Below, one piece after another: positions 31,925 through 40,518 of a DNA stretch of 64,000 bases; the first letter of the stretch is position 1, and each line of letters starts with the position of its first letter. A model generated the notes under the pieces. It was not told where the DNA came from and did not search any database. It saw nothing but the letters and a program-made list of their open reading frames with translations. The translations under genes and the position numbers were made by a program. Source of the stretch: Streptomyces pactum (GTDB lineage Bacteria; Actinomycetota; Actinomycetes; Streptomycetales; Streptomycetaceae); NCBI RefSeq assembly GCF_016031615.1, contig NZ_JACYXC010000001.1, positions 1,798,001 to 1,862,000 of the forward strand, in the 5' to 3' direction.

Positions 31925-34412
31925 CGGGGTCTCCCGCACCGGCCCCGCCGGACGGGCCGGGACCTGCGAACGTGCCGGTACCGCCCGGCCGCTGGGCCCC
32001 GCCGCCCGCGGAGGTGCGGCCGGGCCCGGGAACGGCATCGGCGAGGGGACCGGGAACGGGAGCGGTGTCGACGAGGGGATCGCGTTCGGGGTCGGGGTCG
32101 GGCGGGGCGAAGACCGCCCGGTAGTCGGGGATCCGCCACAGCTCGGCGTGCGGGGCGACGGCGCGCACCCTGCCCTCCTCCAGCCAGACCACCCGGTCCG
32201 CGCGGGCGGCGGTGGTGGCCTGGTGGGCCATGATCAGACGGGTGCGGTGCCCTTCCTCGCGGGCCAGCGCCCGCGCCACCCGCAGTTCGGTCACGCTGTC
32301 CAGGCTGGAGGTCGCGTCGTCCAGGACCATCAGCCGCCCGTCATGGGCGAACGCCCGGGCCAGGCCGAGCCGTTGGATCTCCCCGCCGGAGAGCGGGACC
32401 CCGGCGCAGGGGGTGGCGTAACCGTCGGGCAGCCGGGAGATGAACCCGTCGGCGCACGCCGCCCGCGCCGCCCGTGCCACCCGGGAGGCCGGAGGTCGCG
32501 TGACGCCCAGGGCGATGGTGCCGTGCAGGGTGCCGCCGAGCAGGGCGGGCCGGGCGAAGGCGTAGGCGATGGCGCCGCGGATCTCGGCGCGGGTCAGCTC
32601 GGGCAGCGGCACCCCGTCCAGCAGCACCGTGCCCCGGTCGGGGTCGGCGAGCCGGCCGGCGACCGCCGCCAGCGCGGATTTCCCGGCGCCGGAGCGGCCC
32701 ACCACCGCCGTCGAGGTGCCACCGGGCAGCGCCAGGTCCACACCGTCCAGAACGGTCCGGCCTCCGGTGCTGAGGGTGACCGCGCGCAGCTCCACGGTGC
32801 CGTCACCGGGCGGCAGGGTCCGGTCGCCGTGGGGGATGACCGGCGCGGCGAGGAGTTCGGCGACCCGCGCGGCGGCGGTACGGGCGCGGACCAGCGCGCC
32901 GAGCCGGCCGACCAGTCCGCCGAACCCGGTGGCGAGCACGGCGTAACGGGAGGCGGCCAGCAGGCTGCCGACGCTCAGCGCACCGGCGTCGAGCCGGATG
33001 CCGGCGACGGCGATCACGGTGATCTGGAGCATCGGGACCAGGGCAGCCGCCTGGGCGGTGGAGCGGCTCTGCACCCGCCAGACCCGGTGCCCCTCGCGGC
33101 TCAGCGCGGGCAGGGGGCTCAGCACCCGGCTGATCTCCCGGCGCGCGGTGCCCGCGGCGGCGATGGTGCGGGCCCCGTCCAGCGCCTCGGTGAGGCGCCC
33201 CGCGATCTCGCCCTGGGTCCGCTGGTAGCGGGTGAGGGAGTCGCCGCTGTCCCGTACGAAGCCGCGGAGCAGCAGTCCGAACAGCGGCAGGCCGACGAGG
33301 AGGCCGACGGCCGTCCAGGGATCGATGAGGGCGAGGGCGCACACTCCCCCGACCGGGGTGATCACGGAGGAGAAGGTGGCGGCGAGGGCGGCCGGGGCGG
33401 TGCCCGCCTGGGCGGCGCTGCCGACCAGACGGGCGACCAGGTCACCGGCGGGCGGCCCGCCGCTGCGCGGCCCGGCGTCGAGGGTGTGACGCACCGCCCG
33501 GCGGCGGATCCAGGCGGTGGCCCGGGCGTTGGTGCCGGCGGTCAGCGCCACGTCGCAGGCGTCCAGGACCACGATGGCCACGGTGAGGGCGACGCAGCCG
33601 AGGAGCCAGTGGTGGGTGCGCGCACTCTCCGGGTCGGCGAGCAGCAGGTCCAGGGTGCGGCCGAGGGCGGCCGGCAGCACCAGGTGGGCGACGGCCGAAC
33701 CGGTGGTGGCCAGGGTGAGGAGCGCCACCCGGCCGGCGCTGTGCCGCAGCGCCCCGGACAGCAGCCGGTACGCGGCCCGGTGGCCGTCGCCGGTCCCTTC
33801 CGCCTCCGGCCCGGAGGCGTCCCCCGGAGCGGAGTGTGTCCGGCGTGCCGGAGGCGCGAGAGGGGCGGGGGCCGGGGGAACCTCACCCGGCTCGGGGCCC
33901 GCCGGTCCGGGGCCGGTGCGGCCGGAGGCCGTCGGCCCTCGGTCGGCGGCGCCGGGGGCCGACGGAACGCGCCCGGCGGGACCGGTATCCGCCGAGTTTG
34001 TCGAGGCGGGGGCCGTCGTGCCGGAATCCGCGCCGGAGTTCGGGGCGAGGTCCGTGACGGAGTTCAGCAGGGTTCGGGGCCGGGTCTCGGGGAAGTGCGT
34101 GGGGACGTGCGCGGCTTCACCCGTCGCGCCGGGTTCCGCGTCGGCGTCGGGGACGGTGCGCTGCGCGGTGGCGGGGTCCGTCCGCACGGAGTCACCCGCC
34201 GCCGCGGTGTCCCGGCCCGCGGACAGCTCCGTGGTGGGCCGGTCGGCGGACAGGTCCGCGGTGGTTCGGTCGGCGGACGGCTCCGTGGTGGGCCGGGCCG
34301 CGGGCCGCCCGGCGCGGGCGCGCGTCCCGTGAGCTGTCTCGGCGGTGGTCCCGCCGGGGACGGGCTCGCTCGGGGCGCCTCCGGTCGGAACGCGTCGGCT
34401 GGGGGTGGCCAT
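31917..34412 (-). CDS. amfB: ABC exporter subunit of the SapB-type lanthipeptide (AmfB-like)
   Basis: An 831-residue half-transporter. The first 205 residues are Pro/Ala/Thr/Glu-rich low complexity, far longer than usual. The membrane domain spans about 210-500 and the ATPase 545-775. Walker A is GRSGAGKSA, the signature LSGGEIQRL is near canonical, and Walker B LMVLDDATSSLD has Asp where the catalytic Glu is expected. The defects complement those of AmfA, as in heterodimeric exporters with one active site. A strong hairpin separates it from amfS upstream. The start could lie further downstream than 34412. Confidence 0.86.
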   Translation of the reverse strand: MATPSRRVPTGGAPSEPVPGGTTAETAHGTRARAGRPAARPTTEPSADRTTADLSADRPTTELSAGRDTAAAGDSVRTDPATAQRTVPDADAEPGATGEAAHVPTHFPETRPRTLLNSVTDLAPNSGADSGTTAPASTNSADTGPAGRVPSAPGAADRGPTASGRTGPGPAGPEPGEVPPAPAPLAPPARRTHSAPGDASGPEAEGTGDGHRAAYRLLSGALRHSAGRVALLTLATTGSAVAHLVLPAALGRTLDLLLADPESARTHHWLLGCVALTVAIVVLDACDVALTAGTNARATAWIRRRAVRHTLDAGPRSGGPPAGDLVARLVGSAAQAGTAPAALAATFSSVITPVGGVCALALIDPWTAVGLLVGLPLFGLLLRGFVRDSGDSLTRYQRTQGEIAGRLTEALDGARTIAAAGTARREISRVLSPLPALSREGHRVWRVQSRSTAQAAALVPMLQITVIAVAGIRLDAGALSVGSLLAASRYAVLATGFGGLVGRLGALVRARTAAARVAELLAAPVIPHGDRTLPPGDGTVELRAVTLSTGGRTVLDGVDLALPGGTSTAVVGRSGAGKSALAAVAGRLADPDRGTVLLDGVPLPELTRAEIRGAIAYAFARPALLGGTLHGTIALGVTRPPASRVARAARAACADGFISRLPDGYATPCAGVPLSGGEIQRLGLARAFAHDGRLMVLDDATSSLDSVTELRVARALAREEGHRTRLIMAHQATTAARADRVVWLEEGRVRAVAPHAELWRIPDYRAVFAPPDPDPERDPLVDTAPVPGPLADAVPGPGRTSAGGGAQRPGGTGTFAGPGPSGGAGAGDPDG

Positions 34413-34462
34413 GCGGGGCGGTCCTCACGCTCGGACGGTGCGGGTCGTCGCGGTGAGCGGCC

Positions 34463-34501
34463 CCGGCCCCGGGCGCGGAGAAGTCTCCCGCCCGGGGCCG
34501 G
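34463..34501 (-). terminator. Intercistronic hairpin between amfS and amfB
   Basis: CCGGCCCCGGGCG (34463-34475) pairs perfectly with CGCCCGGGGCCGG (34489-34501), and inside it GGAGA pairs with TCTCC, leaving a two-base loop. It starts 17 bases after the amfS stop. A partial terminator or RNA-stabilising stem here would give much more amfS product than transporter. Confidence 0.75.
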
Positions 34502-34517
34502 TTCCGGATCCGCGAGG

Positions 34518-34640
34518 TCAGAGGCAGATCAGGAAGCTGTTGCTGCTGTTGGCGTCACAGGCCAGCAGGCTCAGGCTGCTCTCGTCGCCGCCGCTGTTGC
34601 TCTCGGTGGACTCCAGGTTCTGCAGGTCGAGCAGGGCCAT
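34518..34640 (-). CDS. amfS: Class III lanthipeptide precursor (AmfS/RamS-like)
   Basis: A 40-residue precursor that begins MALLDLQNLES, the leader box (LxDLQ) recognised by class III synthetases, and ends SFLICL. The core has two Ser-x2-Ser-x3-Cys units: Ser21/Ser24/Cys28 and Ser32/Ser35/Cys39, each able to form a labionin or lanthionine ring as in SapB. The mature peptide is expected to be a surfactant that lets aerial hyphae break the water surface. The ribosome site AAAGGAAT lies nine bases upstream of the ATG. It lies 34 bases after amfT and is followed by a hairpin. Confidence 0.93.
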   Translation of the reverse strand: MALLDLQNLESTESNSGGDESSLSLLACDANSSNSFLICL

Positions 34641-34674
34641 GTCGATTCCTTTCGGTGGCGTCCCGGAGGGACGG

Positions 34675-37484
34675 TCATCGGGTTACGACCCCGTGGCGGG
34701 GCCGGCTCTGGGGCCGCTGGGTGAGCGGCGGGAGGAAGGGCAGTCCGACCGGTTCGTCGTGCCGTGCCGCGCCGAGCGCGAGCAGGCAACCGGCGGTGCC
34801 GGTGCCCAGGTCCATGGAGAGGCGCATCATCTGGTCGCCGGGGAAGGCGAGGTGTCCCTGGTAGGGAATGCCGTACCAGGCGAGAGCGCGGACCTGGGCG
34901 TCGAGGTGCGCGGGTTCGGCACCCGGGGTGGTGGTGCGGCTGAGGTGGAGCACCATCCCGGCCCGCCCGTTGAACAGGCCGGGCTGGGCGTAGTACCGGT
35001 ACCGGGCGGCGGGCAGCACGTTCACCGCGGCGGCCCGCAGCTCCTCGTCCGCCCTGCGGGCCAGGTAGCTGTCGAGCACCATCGCGATGCCGACGCTGCC
35101 GCCGCCGAGGTACGGCATGGTCCGGATGCCCTCGTCGACCAGGAGGGTGCCCCTGCGGTCGGTGACACAGCGGTCCAGGTCGGCGCGGAGGGCGCCGGCG
35201 GCCAGGTCGAGGAGTGCCGGGTCGCCGGTGGTCTCGTGTCGCCGGAGGAAGAACAGGGCGGGGCCGGAGGCGCCGTGCAGCAGACCGGCCCGCTTCCCCG
35301 GGCTGGTCCGGAGGCGGTCGGCGAGTATCGTGACCGCCTCCTCGGCCCGGTCGTGCAGCGCCGTCTCACCGGTGGCGCGGGCGAGGTGGTCCAGCGCCAG
35401 CCCGACCCCGGCGAGACCGCCGTACAGGTCGGCGCCGAGCCGCTGCCATTTCTCGTCCAGCACCCGTCCGACCAGGTCCAGGGCGCGGTCGCGGTGGCCG
35501 AGCCGGTCCAGTACGTGGGCGACGCCGGTGAGTCCGTCGTAGAAGCCGAGCGGTGTGCCGGGCGGCGGGGGCGCGGTGCGGGCGAGCAGCCACTCCTCCC
35601 CCTGCTCGAACCGGCCCGCGCCGGTGGCGTCGAGGGCGTACAGCACTCCGGCCGCGCCGTGCGCCACCCCGAGGCCGCCGCCGTCGGCGAACTGTGCGAT
35701 GTCGCCCGGGAAGAGACGGTCGTCCCGCTCGGGGGTGGCGGAGGCGAGGATGGCGCGCACCATGGACTCCCGGCTGCGCGGCCAGTCGTCGGGCTCCACC
35801 GGCAGGTACCGTGCGGCCCCCCGCCCGCGCGCCGGCCGCTCCCCGGTGCCGGGGTCCACCGTGCCGGGATCCGCTTGGCCGGGTGCGGCTCCGGTGGCCG
35901 GGGCCTCGGGGCGGGAGAGGCCGGGGTGCCGGGGCGGGGCGCCGCGGTGACGGGGCGGCCGGTGGGGGCCGCCCGGCCGGTGATGACCGCCACCGCCTCG
36001 TCCAGCAGGCTCCGGTCCACCGGGAACTGCGCCGCCGCCACTTCCGCCAGGTGTTCCGCCTTGTCGCGGTCGATGACCAGCACCGAGGTCATGGGGACGA
36101 ACAGCGCCAGCCGCAGACAGGCGAGCGCGTACCGGTCGACGTCGTACCCGGAGCGGTCGGCGGGGGCGATGAACCCGGGGTGCGCCATGGCCTGCCGGCG
36201 CCCCTCCGTCACGTCCGCGGCGGCCTCGAAGTCCAGCAGCTTCACCGACTGTTCGTCGGGCGCCACCATGACGTTGAACATGTGCAGGTCGTTGAAGACC
36301 ATGCCCTGGTCGTGCACCACGGCGACGGCCCGCTCGACCGCGGCGTGGATGTCCAGCGCCCAGCGGGTGTACTCCGCCAGCGCCTCCGGGTCGGGGTCGG
36401 TGCTCAGCAGCGGGTGGCGCCGGGCGAAGAAGGAGTTGAGGGTGTTCCCCGGGAGGTACTCCATCACCAGGAAGCGGTGGTCGCCCAGGGTGAACCAGTC
36501 CCGCACCTCGGGGGCCACGCCGAGCCCGGCCAGCCGCTCCAGCGCCGCCTTCTCCCGCTCCAGCCGCTCCACCGCGTCGGCCCCGTCGGCGGCCAGCCCG
36601 GCGTGCGGCCGGGCCTCCTTCAGCACCACCTGCTCCCCGGTGCGGGTGTCGGTGCCCCGGTAGACCCCGCCCCCGTTGGAGAAGTGCAGGGCGCTGTCGA
36701 TGCGGTACGGCAGGTCGCCGACGGTGGTGGCGTTGCGCGCGGCGAGCTGCGGCTCCAGGAACGCCGGCAGGGTCACCCAGTCCGGCACGTGGAAGGTGGG
36801 GTCCCGGCGGTCCGGGACGAGGCGGCCGGTGTCGTCCTCGATCGCCGGGACGAGGGCGCCGCTGCCCTTGTCGTCCACGCAGTAGCGGTGGGCGAACCCG
36901 CCGTACCGCACGTAGAGCGGGCCGTCGTTCCACCGGAGGTCGGTGAGGATGTACGGGCCCGGCTCCCCCTCCAGGATCTCCCCCAGCTCCCGGAGCACCC
37001 GGTGGAGTTCTTCTTCGTCGGCGGGGTAGAGGGTGGCGAATTTCCCACTGGAACCCCGGCCGGCGTATTTGGAGTTCCGTAAGTGGAGGGCGTGCCGGGT
37101 GGGCACGAATTTGAAGGGTATTTCCCGGGGAACGCAGTAGTCCCACACCCGGGCGGCGGTCTTCTCCGCGCCGTCGAGACAGGCGGAGACATGGATCTTC
37201 CAGCCCTGGAGCGGACGGCCGGGCCGCGGCGACCCGTCCGGCCGGACCGGGTTGACGTGGAACCAGTCCCCGACGAGAAAGGTGCGCCATCCGTCGGGGA
37301 CCGGGCGCAGGGCCGTCTCGTAGAAGGCGGCGGACGGCGGGGACACGGCCGGGCCGGCGGCGTGCTCCGCCGCGGCGGAGCCCTCCTCCCGCGCCGGGCC
37401 GGTGGCAACACGGCGGGAGAGACGGTCCGGCGTCTCGTAGAAAAACCGGTCCACGAGGCAGAAGACCTCGTAGCGCTTGTCCAT
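34675..37484 (-). CDS. amfT: Class III lanthipeptide synthetase LanKC (AmfT/RamC), frameshifted as sequenced
   Basis: The trifunctional enzyme that phosphorylates, eliminates and cyclises AmfS. The N-terminal lyase-like part (MDKRYEVFCLVDRFFYETPD) and the kinase domain (FNDLHMFNVMV with catalytic Asp and Asn; LLDFEAA as DFG equivalent) read from ATG 37484. The LanC-like cyclase half (YGGLAGVGLALDHL, GLLHGASGPALFFL, LFNGRAGMVLHL, GTGTAGCLL; no clear zinc ligands, as usual in class III) reads one frame earlier and stops at 34675. The switch falls in the Pro-rich linker at about 35905-35950, where one missing C/G would restore a protein near 936 residues. AAGGGGGAGCG precedes the ATG. Unless a sequencing error, this would abolish SapB formation. 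Confidence 0.85.
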
Positions 37485-37564
37485 CGCTCCCCCTTCGGCG
37501 GCTGCGATCGAAACGATTCCACGGCGCCGAGATGGAACACAGTCACATTTGTCATCAAGAACCT

Positions 37565-37577
37565 ATGCGGAACGCAT
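37565..37577. promoter_or_regulatory. Palindrome upstream of amfT
   Basis: ATGCGGAACGCAT is a palindrome (ATGCG-GAA-CGCAT) 80 bases upstream of the amfT start, flanked on both sides by AACCT words (37560 and 37582). It is a candidate binding region for AmfR/RamR or another developmental regulator; the match to a known consensus was not verifiable. Confidence 0.4.
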
Positions 37578-37834
37578 GAGTAACCTGCGCCCCGCCTTTC
37601 CGCGGCGGCCCCCTCCACCGCCTCCACCGCGCGAGCCGCCGCCCCCGGGCGCGCCTCCCCGGCCCATCGCTCGGCCGGCTCACCGGCGGACACCGCGCCG
37701 CGCCGCCCCCGCCGGCCGGGCCCCCTCGTAGGCCGGCCCGACGCCCTCCTCGGCCGCCCGGCCCCCGCACGCCGTCCCGCCCCCGCGTGCCGCCCCCGGG
37801 CCGGGGCCGGGCCCCGCTCCGGGCCCCGGTTAGA
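37578..37834. other. Divergent region between amfT and the riboswitch gene
   Basis: No gene is seen. It is C-rich sequence with cctccaccg(cc) repeats near 37612-37632. The promoter of the riboswitch transcript must lie toward its 3' end, but no clear hexamers are visible. Confidence 0.35.
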
Positions 37835-37961
37835 GTGTGCGTGCACAACTTCATCAGTGTCCGAACGGGAGAAGCCGGTGCGAATCCGGCGCTGGCCCGC
37901 AACCGTGAGTACGGCCCGCCCGGTGCCGTACGAGCCGGAGCGCCCGGCCGGACACGCACAA
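37835..37961 (+). promoter_or_regulatory. Cobalamin riboswitch
   Basis: The conserved core gggagaagccggtgcgaatc followed by cggcgctggcccgcaaccgtgag matches the adenosylcobalamin aptamer (the GGTG..AATCC..CGCTG.CCCGCAACNGTGA series). The closing helix P1 is explicit: TGTGCGTG (37836-37843) pairs with CACGCACA (37953-37960). The hairpin GTACGGC/GCCGTAC lies between. It sits 210 bases upstream of the first gene of the uptake operon and should turn it off when cobalamin is plentiful. Confidence 0.92.
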
Positions 37962-38170
37962 GGCTCCCGTCACCGGTGGCGCCGCGTGGGCGGCGCGGCC
38001 GGTGCGTGGCACCGTCGAGGAATGCGGAGCCGGGCCCGGTGCCTCCCCGCCGCCGGACGGAACCGGTGGGACCGCGGGTGGTCGGCCGCGCACGGCTGCG
38101 CAGCACCGCACCACCCACCGCAACGACGTCCCCCGGCACCACCGCCGGCCACCACCGGAAGGCACCGTCC

Positions 38171-39469
38171 ATGAACGCACGCCGCAGCGCCGCGGCTCTG
38201 GCTGTCTCCGTCGTCCTGGGCGCGGCCCTCGCGCCCGTCGCGTTCGCCGACGGCTCACTCCACCGGGACACCCCGAAGCCGCGGGAGTCCGCGCTGCCCA
38301 AGGCCCTGTACGGCTCGGCGGACCCGCGTTTCGACGGCGTCTGGCGGCAGTCCCTGGCGATCCTCGCCCAGGACGCGTCGGGGCTGACGCCGCCGCCGGC
38401 GGCCGTGGAGTGGCTGGCCGGGCAGCAGTGCGAGGACGGCGGGTTCGCGGCCTACCGCCCGAAGACGACGGCCCCCTGCGACCCGGAGAAGGGCGAGTTC
38501 AGCGATGCCACGGCGGCCGCCGTCCAGGCGCTGGCCTCGGTCGGCGGCCGCGGCGCGGTGGTGGAGAAGGGCGTCGACTGGCTCAAGCGGCACCAGAACG
38601 ACGACGGCGGCTGGGGGATGAACCCGGGCGGCCCGAGCGACGCCAACTCCACCGCCACGGTGATCGGGGCGTTCGCGGCCACCGGCCAGGACCCGGCCCG
38701 GGTCACCTCGGCGAAGGGCGGCAAGAGCCCGTACGACGCGCTCCTCGCGCTCCAGCTGGGCTGCGACGCCGGCGAGGACGAGCGCGGGGCCTTCGCGTAC
38801 CAGCCGGACAAGGGCGAGTTGCACGCCAACCCGCTGGCCACCACGGCCGCCGCGCTCGCGGCGCACGGCAAGGGCTTCGTCTTCGACGTGCCCGAGGGTG
38901 ACGAGCCGGTCGCGGCACCGTCCTGCGCGGACCGGAACGGCGACGACGGCAAGGCGCGGCGGGACCCCGGTGACGGTGCCGACGCCGCCAGCGCGTACCT
39001 GTCCGCGGTGCTCGCCGGGAACGGTCAGCACCTGAACAGCGCGATGCCCGGCCAGGAGGACCAGCCCGACGTCGGCGGGACCGCGGACGCGGTGCTGGCG
39101 CTGGCCGCGGGCGGCCACCGGGACGCCGCCGCCAAGCCCCTGACCTGGCTGACCGGCAAGGAGGCCGGGGCCGTGGCGTGGGCGAAGGACCAGCCCGCGG
39201 CGCTCGCCAAGCTGATCCTGGCGAGTCGCGCCGCCGGCGCCGACCCGCGTGACTTCGGCGGCACCGACCTGCTGCGGGCACTCGGCGAGACCGGGCCGGG
39301 CACCGGCACCCCCGCGCCCGACCCGAGCGGGACCGAGAAGGAGAAGAAGGACGACAAGGACGACGACGGGAACGGCGGCTACGGCGTCTGGTGGATCGTC
39401 GGCGTCGGCGCGGTCGCGGGTATCGGCATCGGCTTCCTGCTGAGCGGGCGGAAGAAGCAGCAGTTCTGA
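38171..39469 (+). CDS. Surface-anchored alpha/alpha-toroid protein, candidate cobalamin binder
   Basis: A 432-residue exported protein. The signal peptide (residues 1-27, cleavage near AFA-DG) is followed by a prenyltransferase/squalene-oxidase-repeat toroid: VEWLAGQQCEDGGFAAY, VDWLKRHQNDDGGWGMNP, and further NPLATTAAALAAHG and GGTADAVLALA helices. An acidic/Lys linker leads to one C-terminal membrane anchor (WWIVGVGAVAGIGIGFLLSG) and a basic end. The fold is that of the alpha domain of intrinsic factor and transcobalamin. The upstream cobalamin riboswitch and the ECF genes downstream suggest it captures cobalamin at the cell surface. Binding itself is inference. First gene of a five-gene coupled operon. 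Confidence 0.8.
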   Translation: MNARRSAAALAVSVVLGAALAPVAFADGSLHRDTPKPRESALPKALYGSADPRFDGVWRQSLAILAQDASGLTPPPAAVEWLAGQQCEDGGFAAYRPKTTAPCDPEKGEFSDATAAAVQALASVGGRGAVVEKGVDWLKRHQNDDGGWGMNPGGPSDANSTATVIGAFAATGQDPARVTSAKGGKSPYDALLALQLGCDAGEDERGAFAYQPDKGELHANPLATTAAALAAHGKGFVFDVPEGDEPVAAPSCADRNGDDGKARRDPGDGADAASAYLSAVLAGNGQHLNSAMPGQEDQPDVGGTADAVLALAAGGHRDAAAKPLTWLTGKEAGAVAWAKDQPAALAKLILASRAAGADPRDFGGTDLLRALGETGPGTGTPAPDPSGTEKEKKDDKDDDGNGGYGVWWIVGVGAVAGIGIGFLLSGRKKQQF

Positions 39470-40518
39470 TGGGCGCCCACCTTTCCCCGGTGCCCCCGCC
39501 GTCCCCGGGCACCGGGCCCCGCCGGGCGCGTCCGCGGCCAAAGACCGCACTCGCGGGATCCGGACTCGCGGAATCCGCACGCGCGGAGGCCGGACGGCCG
39601 GGTGCGGTTCGCGCCGCGTCCACCGCCCGTACCCCGGTGTCCCCCGGTCCGGCACCGGCCGCCTCCGTACCCGGTGGTGACTCCGCAGCCGGTGGTGACT
39701 CCGGACCCGGTGGCGACCCCGTACCCGGCGCGCCGATATCCGGTGGCCCCGCGTCCCGCACGTCCCGCTCGGGACGCACCCCCGTGCCCGGTGTGCCCGG
39801 GTCGACGGCCCGGCGGCGGCTGCCGACCGCGCTGCCGGCGGGGCTGGTGACCGGGCTGGCGACGGTGCTGCTGGTCCTGCTCGGGGCCGCCCCCGCGCAG
39901 GCCGCCGACGGTTACCGCTACTGGTCCTACTGGGAGCGGGACGGCGCCCGCTGGACCTATGCCCTCCAGGGGCCCGGCACCGCCCGGCCCGGCGACGGGG
40001 ACACCGTGGGCTTCCGGTACGCGGTGAGCGAGGACTCGCCCGACGCCGCCCGGCCGCGCGGCACCGCGTCGTTCGAGGCGATCTGCGGGGGCACCCCGGA
40101 GCGGGGCGGCGGCAAGCGGGTGGCCGTGGTCATCGACTTCGGCACGGCCGCCGACGCGCCCGGCGGGGTGACCCCGCCGAAGGCCCGCACCGCCTGTGCC
40201 CGGGTCGGCTCGGGCGCCACCGCCGCGGACGCGCTGGCCGCGGTCGCGGAACCGCTGCGCTACAACTCCTCGGCGCTGCTGTGTGCCATCGCCGGCTACC
40301 CCCGCACCGGCTGCGCCGAGGTGGTCGAGGGCGCCGCCGGCGGTGACGGCGCGTCGGGCGGAGCGGACGGCGGCGCGGACCGCGACCGCGCGGACGCGGG
40401 CGCCGCCGCGGAGAAGGAGGAGGACGCCGGCCCGTCGGCCGGCCTGATCGGCGGGGTCGCCGCCGTGGCCGTGCTCGGTGCCGCCGCGGTCCGGCAGGCC
40501 CGCCGCCGCCGCGGATGA
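39469..40518 (+). CDS. Surface protein of the SCO2322 type, possible DUF4430/transcobalamin beta-like domain
   Basis: A 349-residue protein. A long Pro/Gly/Ala N-terminal region (1-125) precedes a hydrophobic export segment ending GAAPAQAADG. The mature domain (about 145-280) begins GYRYWSYWERDGARWTYALQGP and has GDTVGFRYA, then ATAADALAAVAEPLRYNSSA and AIAGYPRTGCAEV. The YWSYW...GD.VGFRY and ATAADAL elements recall the DUF4430 beta-grasp-like domain found as the second domain of transcobalamin. A C-terminal membrane anchor (SAGLIGGVAAVAVLGAAAV) ends in Arg residues. ATG overlaps the previous stop by one base. Translation may start later than 39469, given the filler. Confidence 0.72.
   Translation: MGAHLSPVPPPSPGTGPRRARPRPKTALAGSGLAESARAEAGRPGAVRAASTARTPVSPGPAPAASVPGGDSAAGGDSGPGGDPVPGAPISGGPASRTSRSGRTPVPGVPGSTARRRLPTALPAGLVTGLATVLLVLLGAAPAQAADGYRYWSYWERDGARWTYALQGPGTARPGDGDTVGFRYAVSEDSPDAARPRGTASFEAICGGTPERGGGKRVAVVIDFGTAADAPGGVTPPKARTACARVGSGATAADALAAVAEPLRYNSSALLCAIAGYPRTGCAEVVEGAAGGDGASGGADGGADRDRADAGAAAEKEEDAGPSAGLIGGVAAVAVLGAAAVRQARRRRG

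Noticed and set aside
30930..34724. A very long plus-strand open frame (over 1,200 codons) opposite the amf transporter genes
   Set aside because: It is antisense to two clear ABC transporters. Its translation is Arg/Gly/Ser-rich without domains, an effect of GC-rich third positions removing stop codons.
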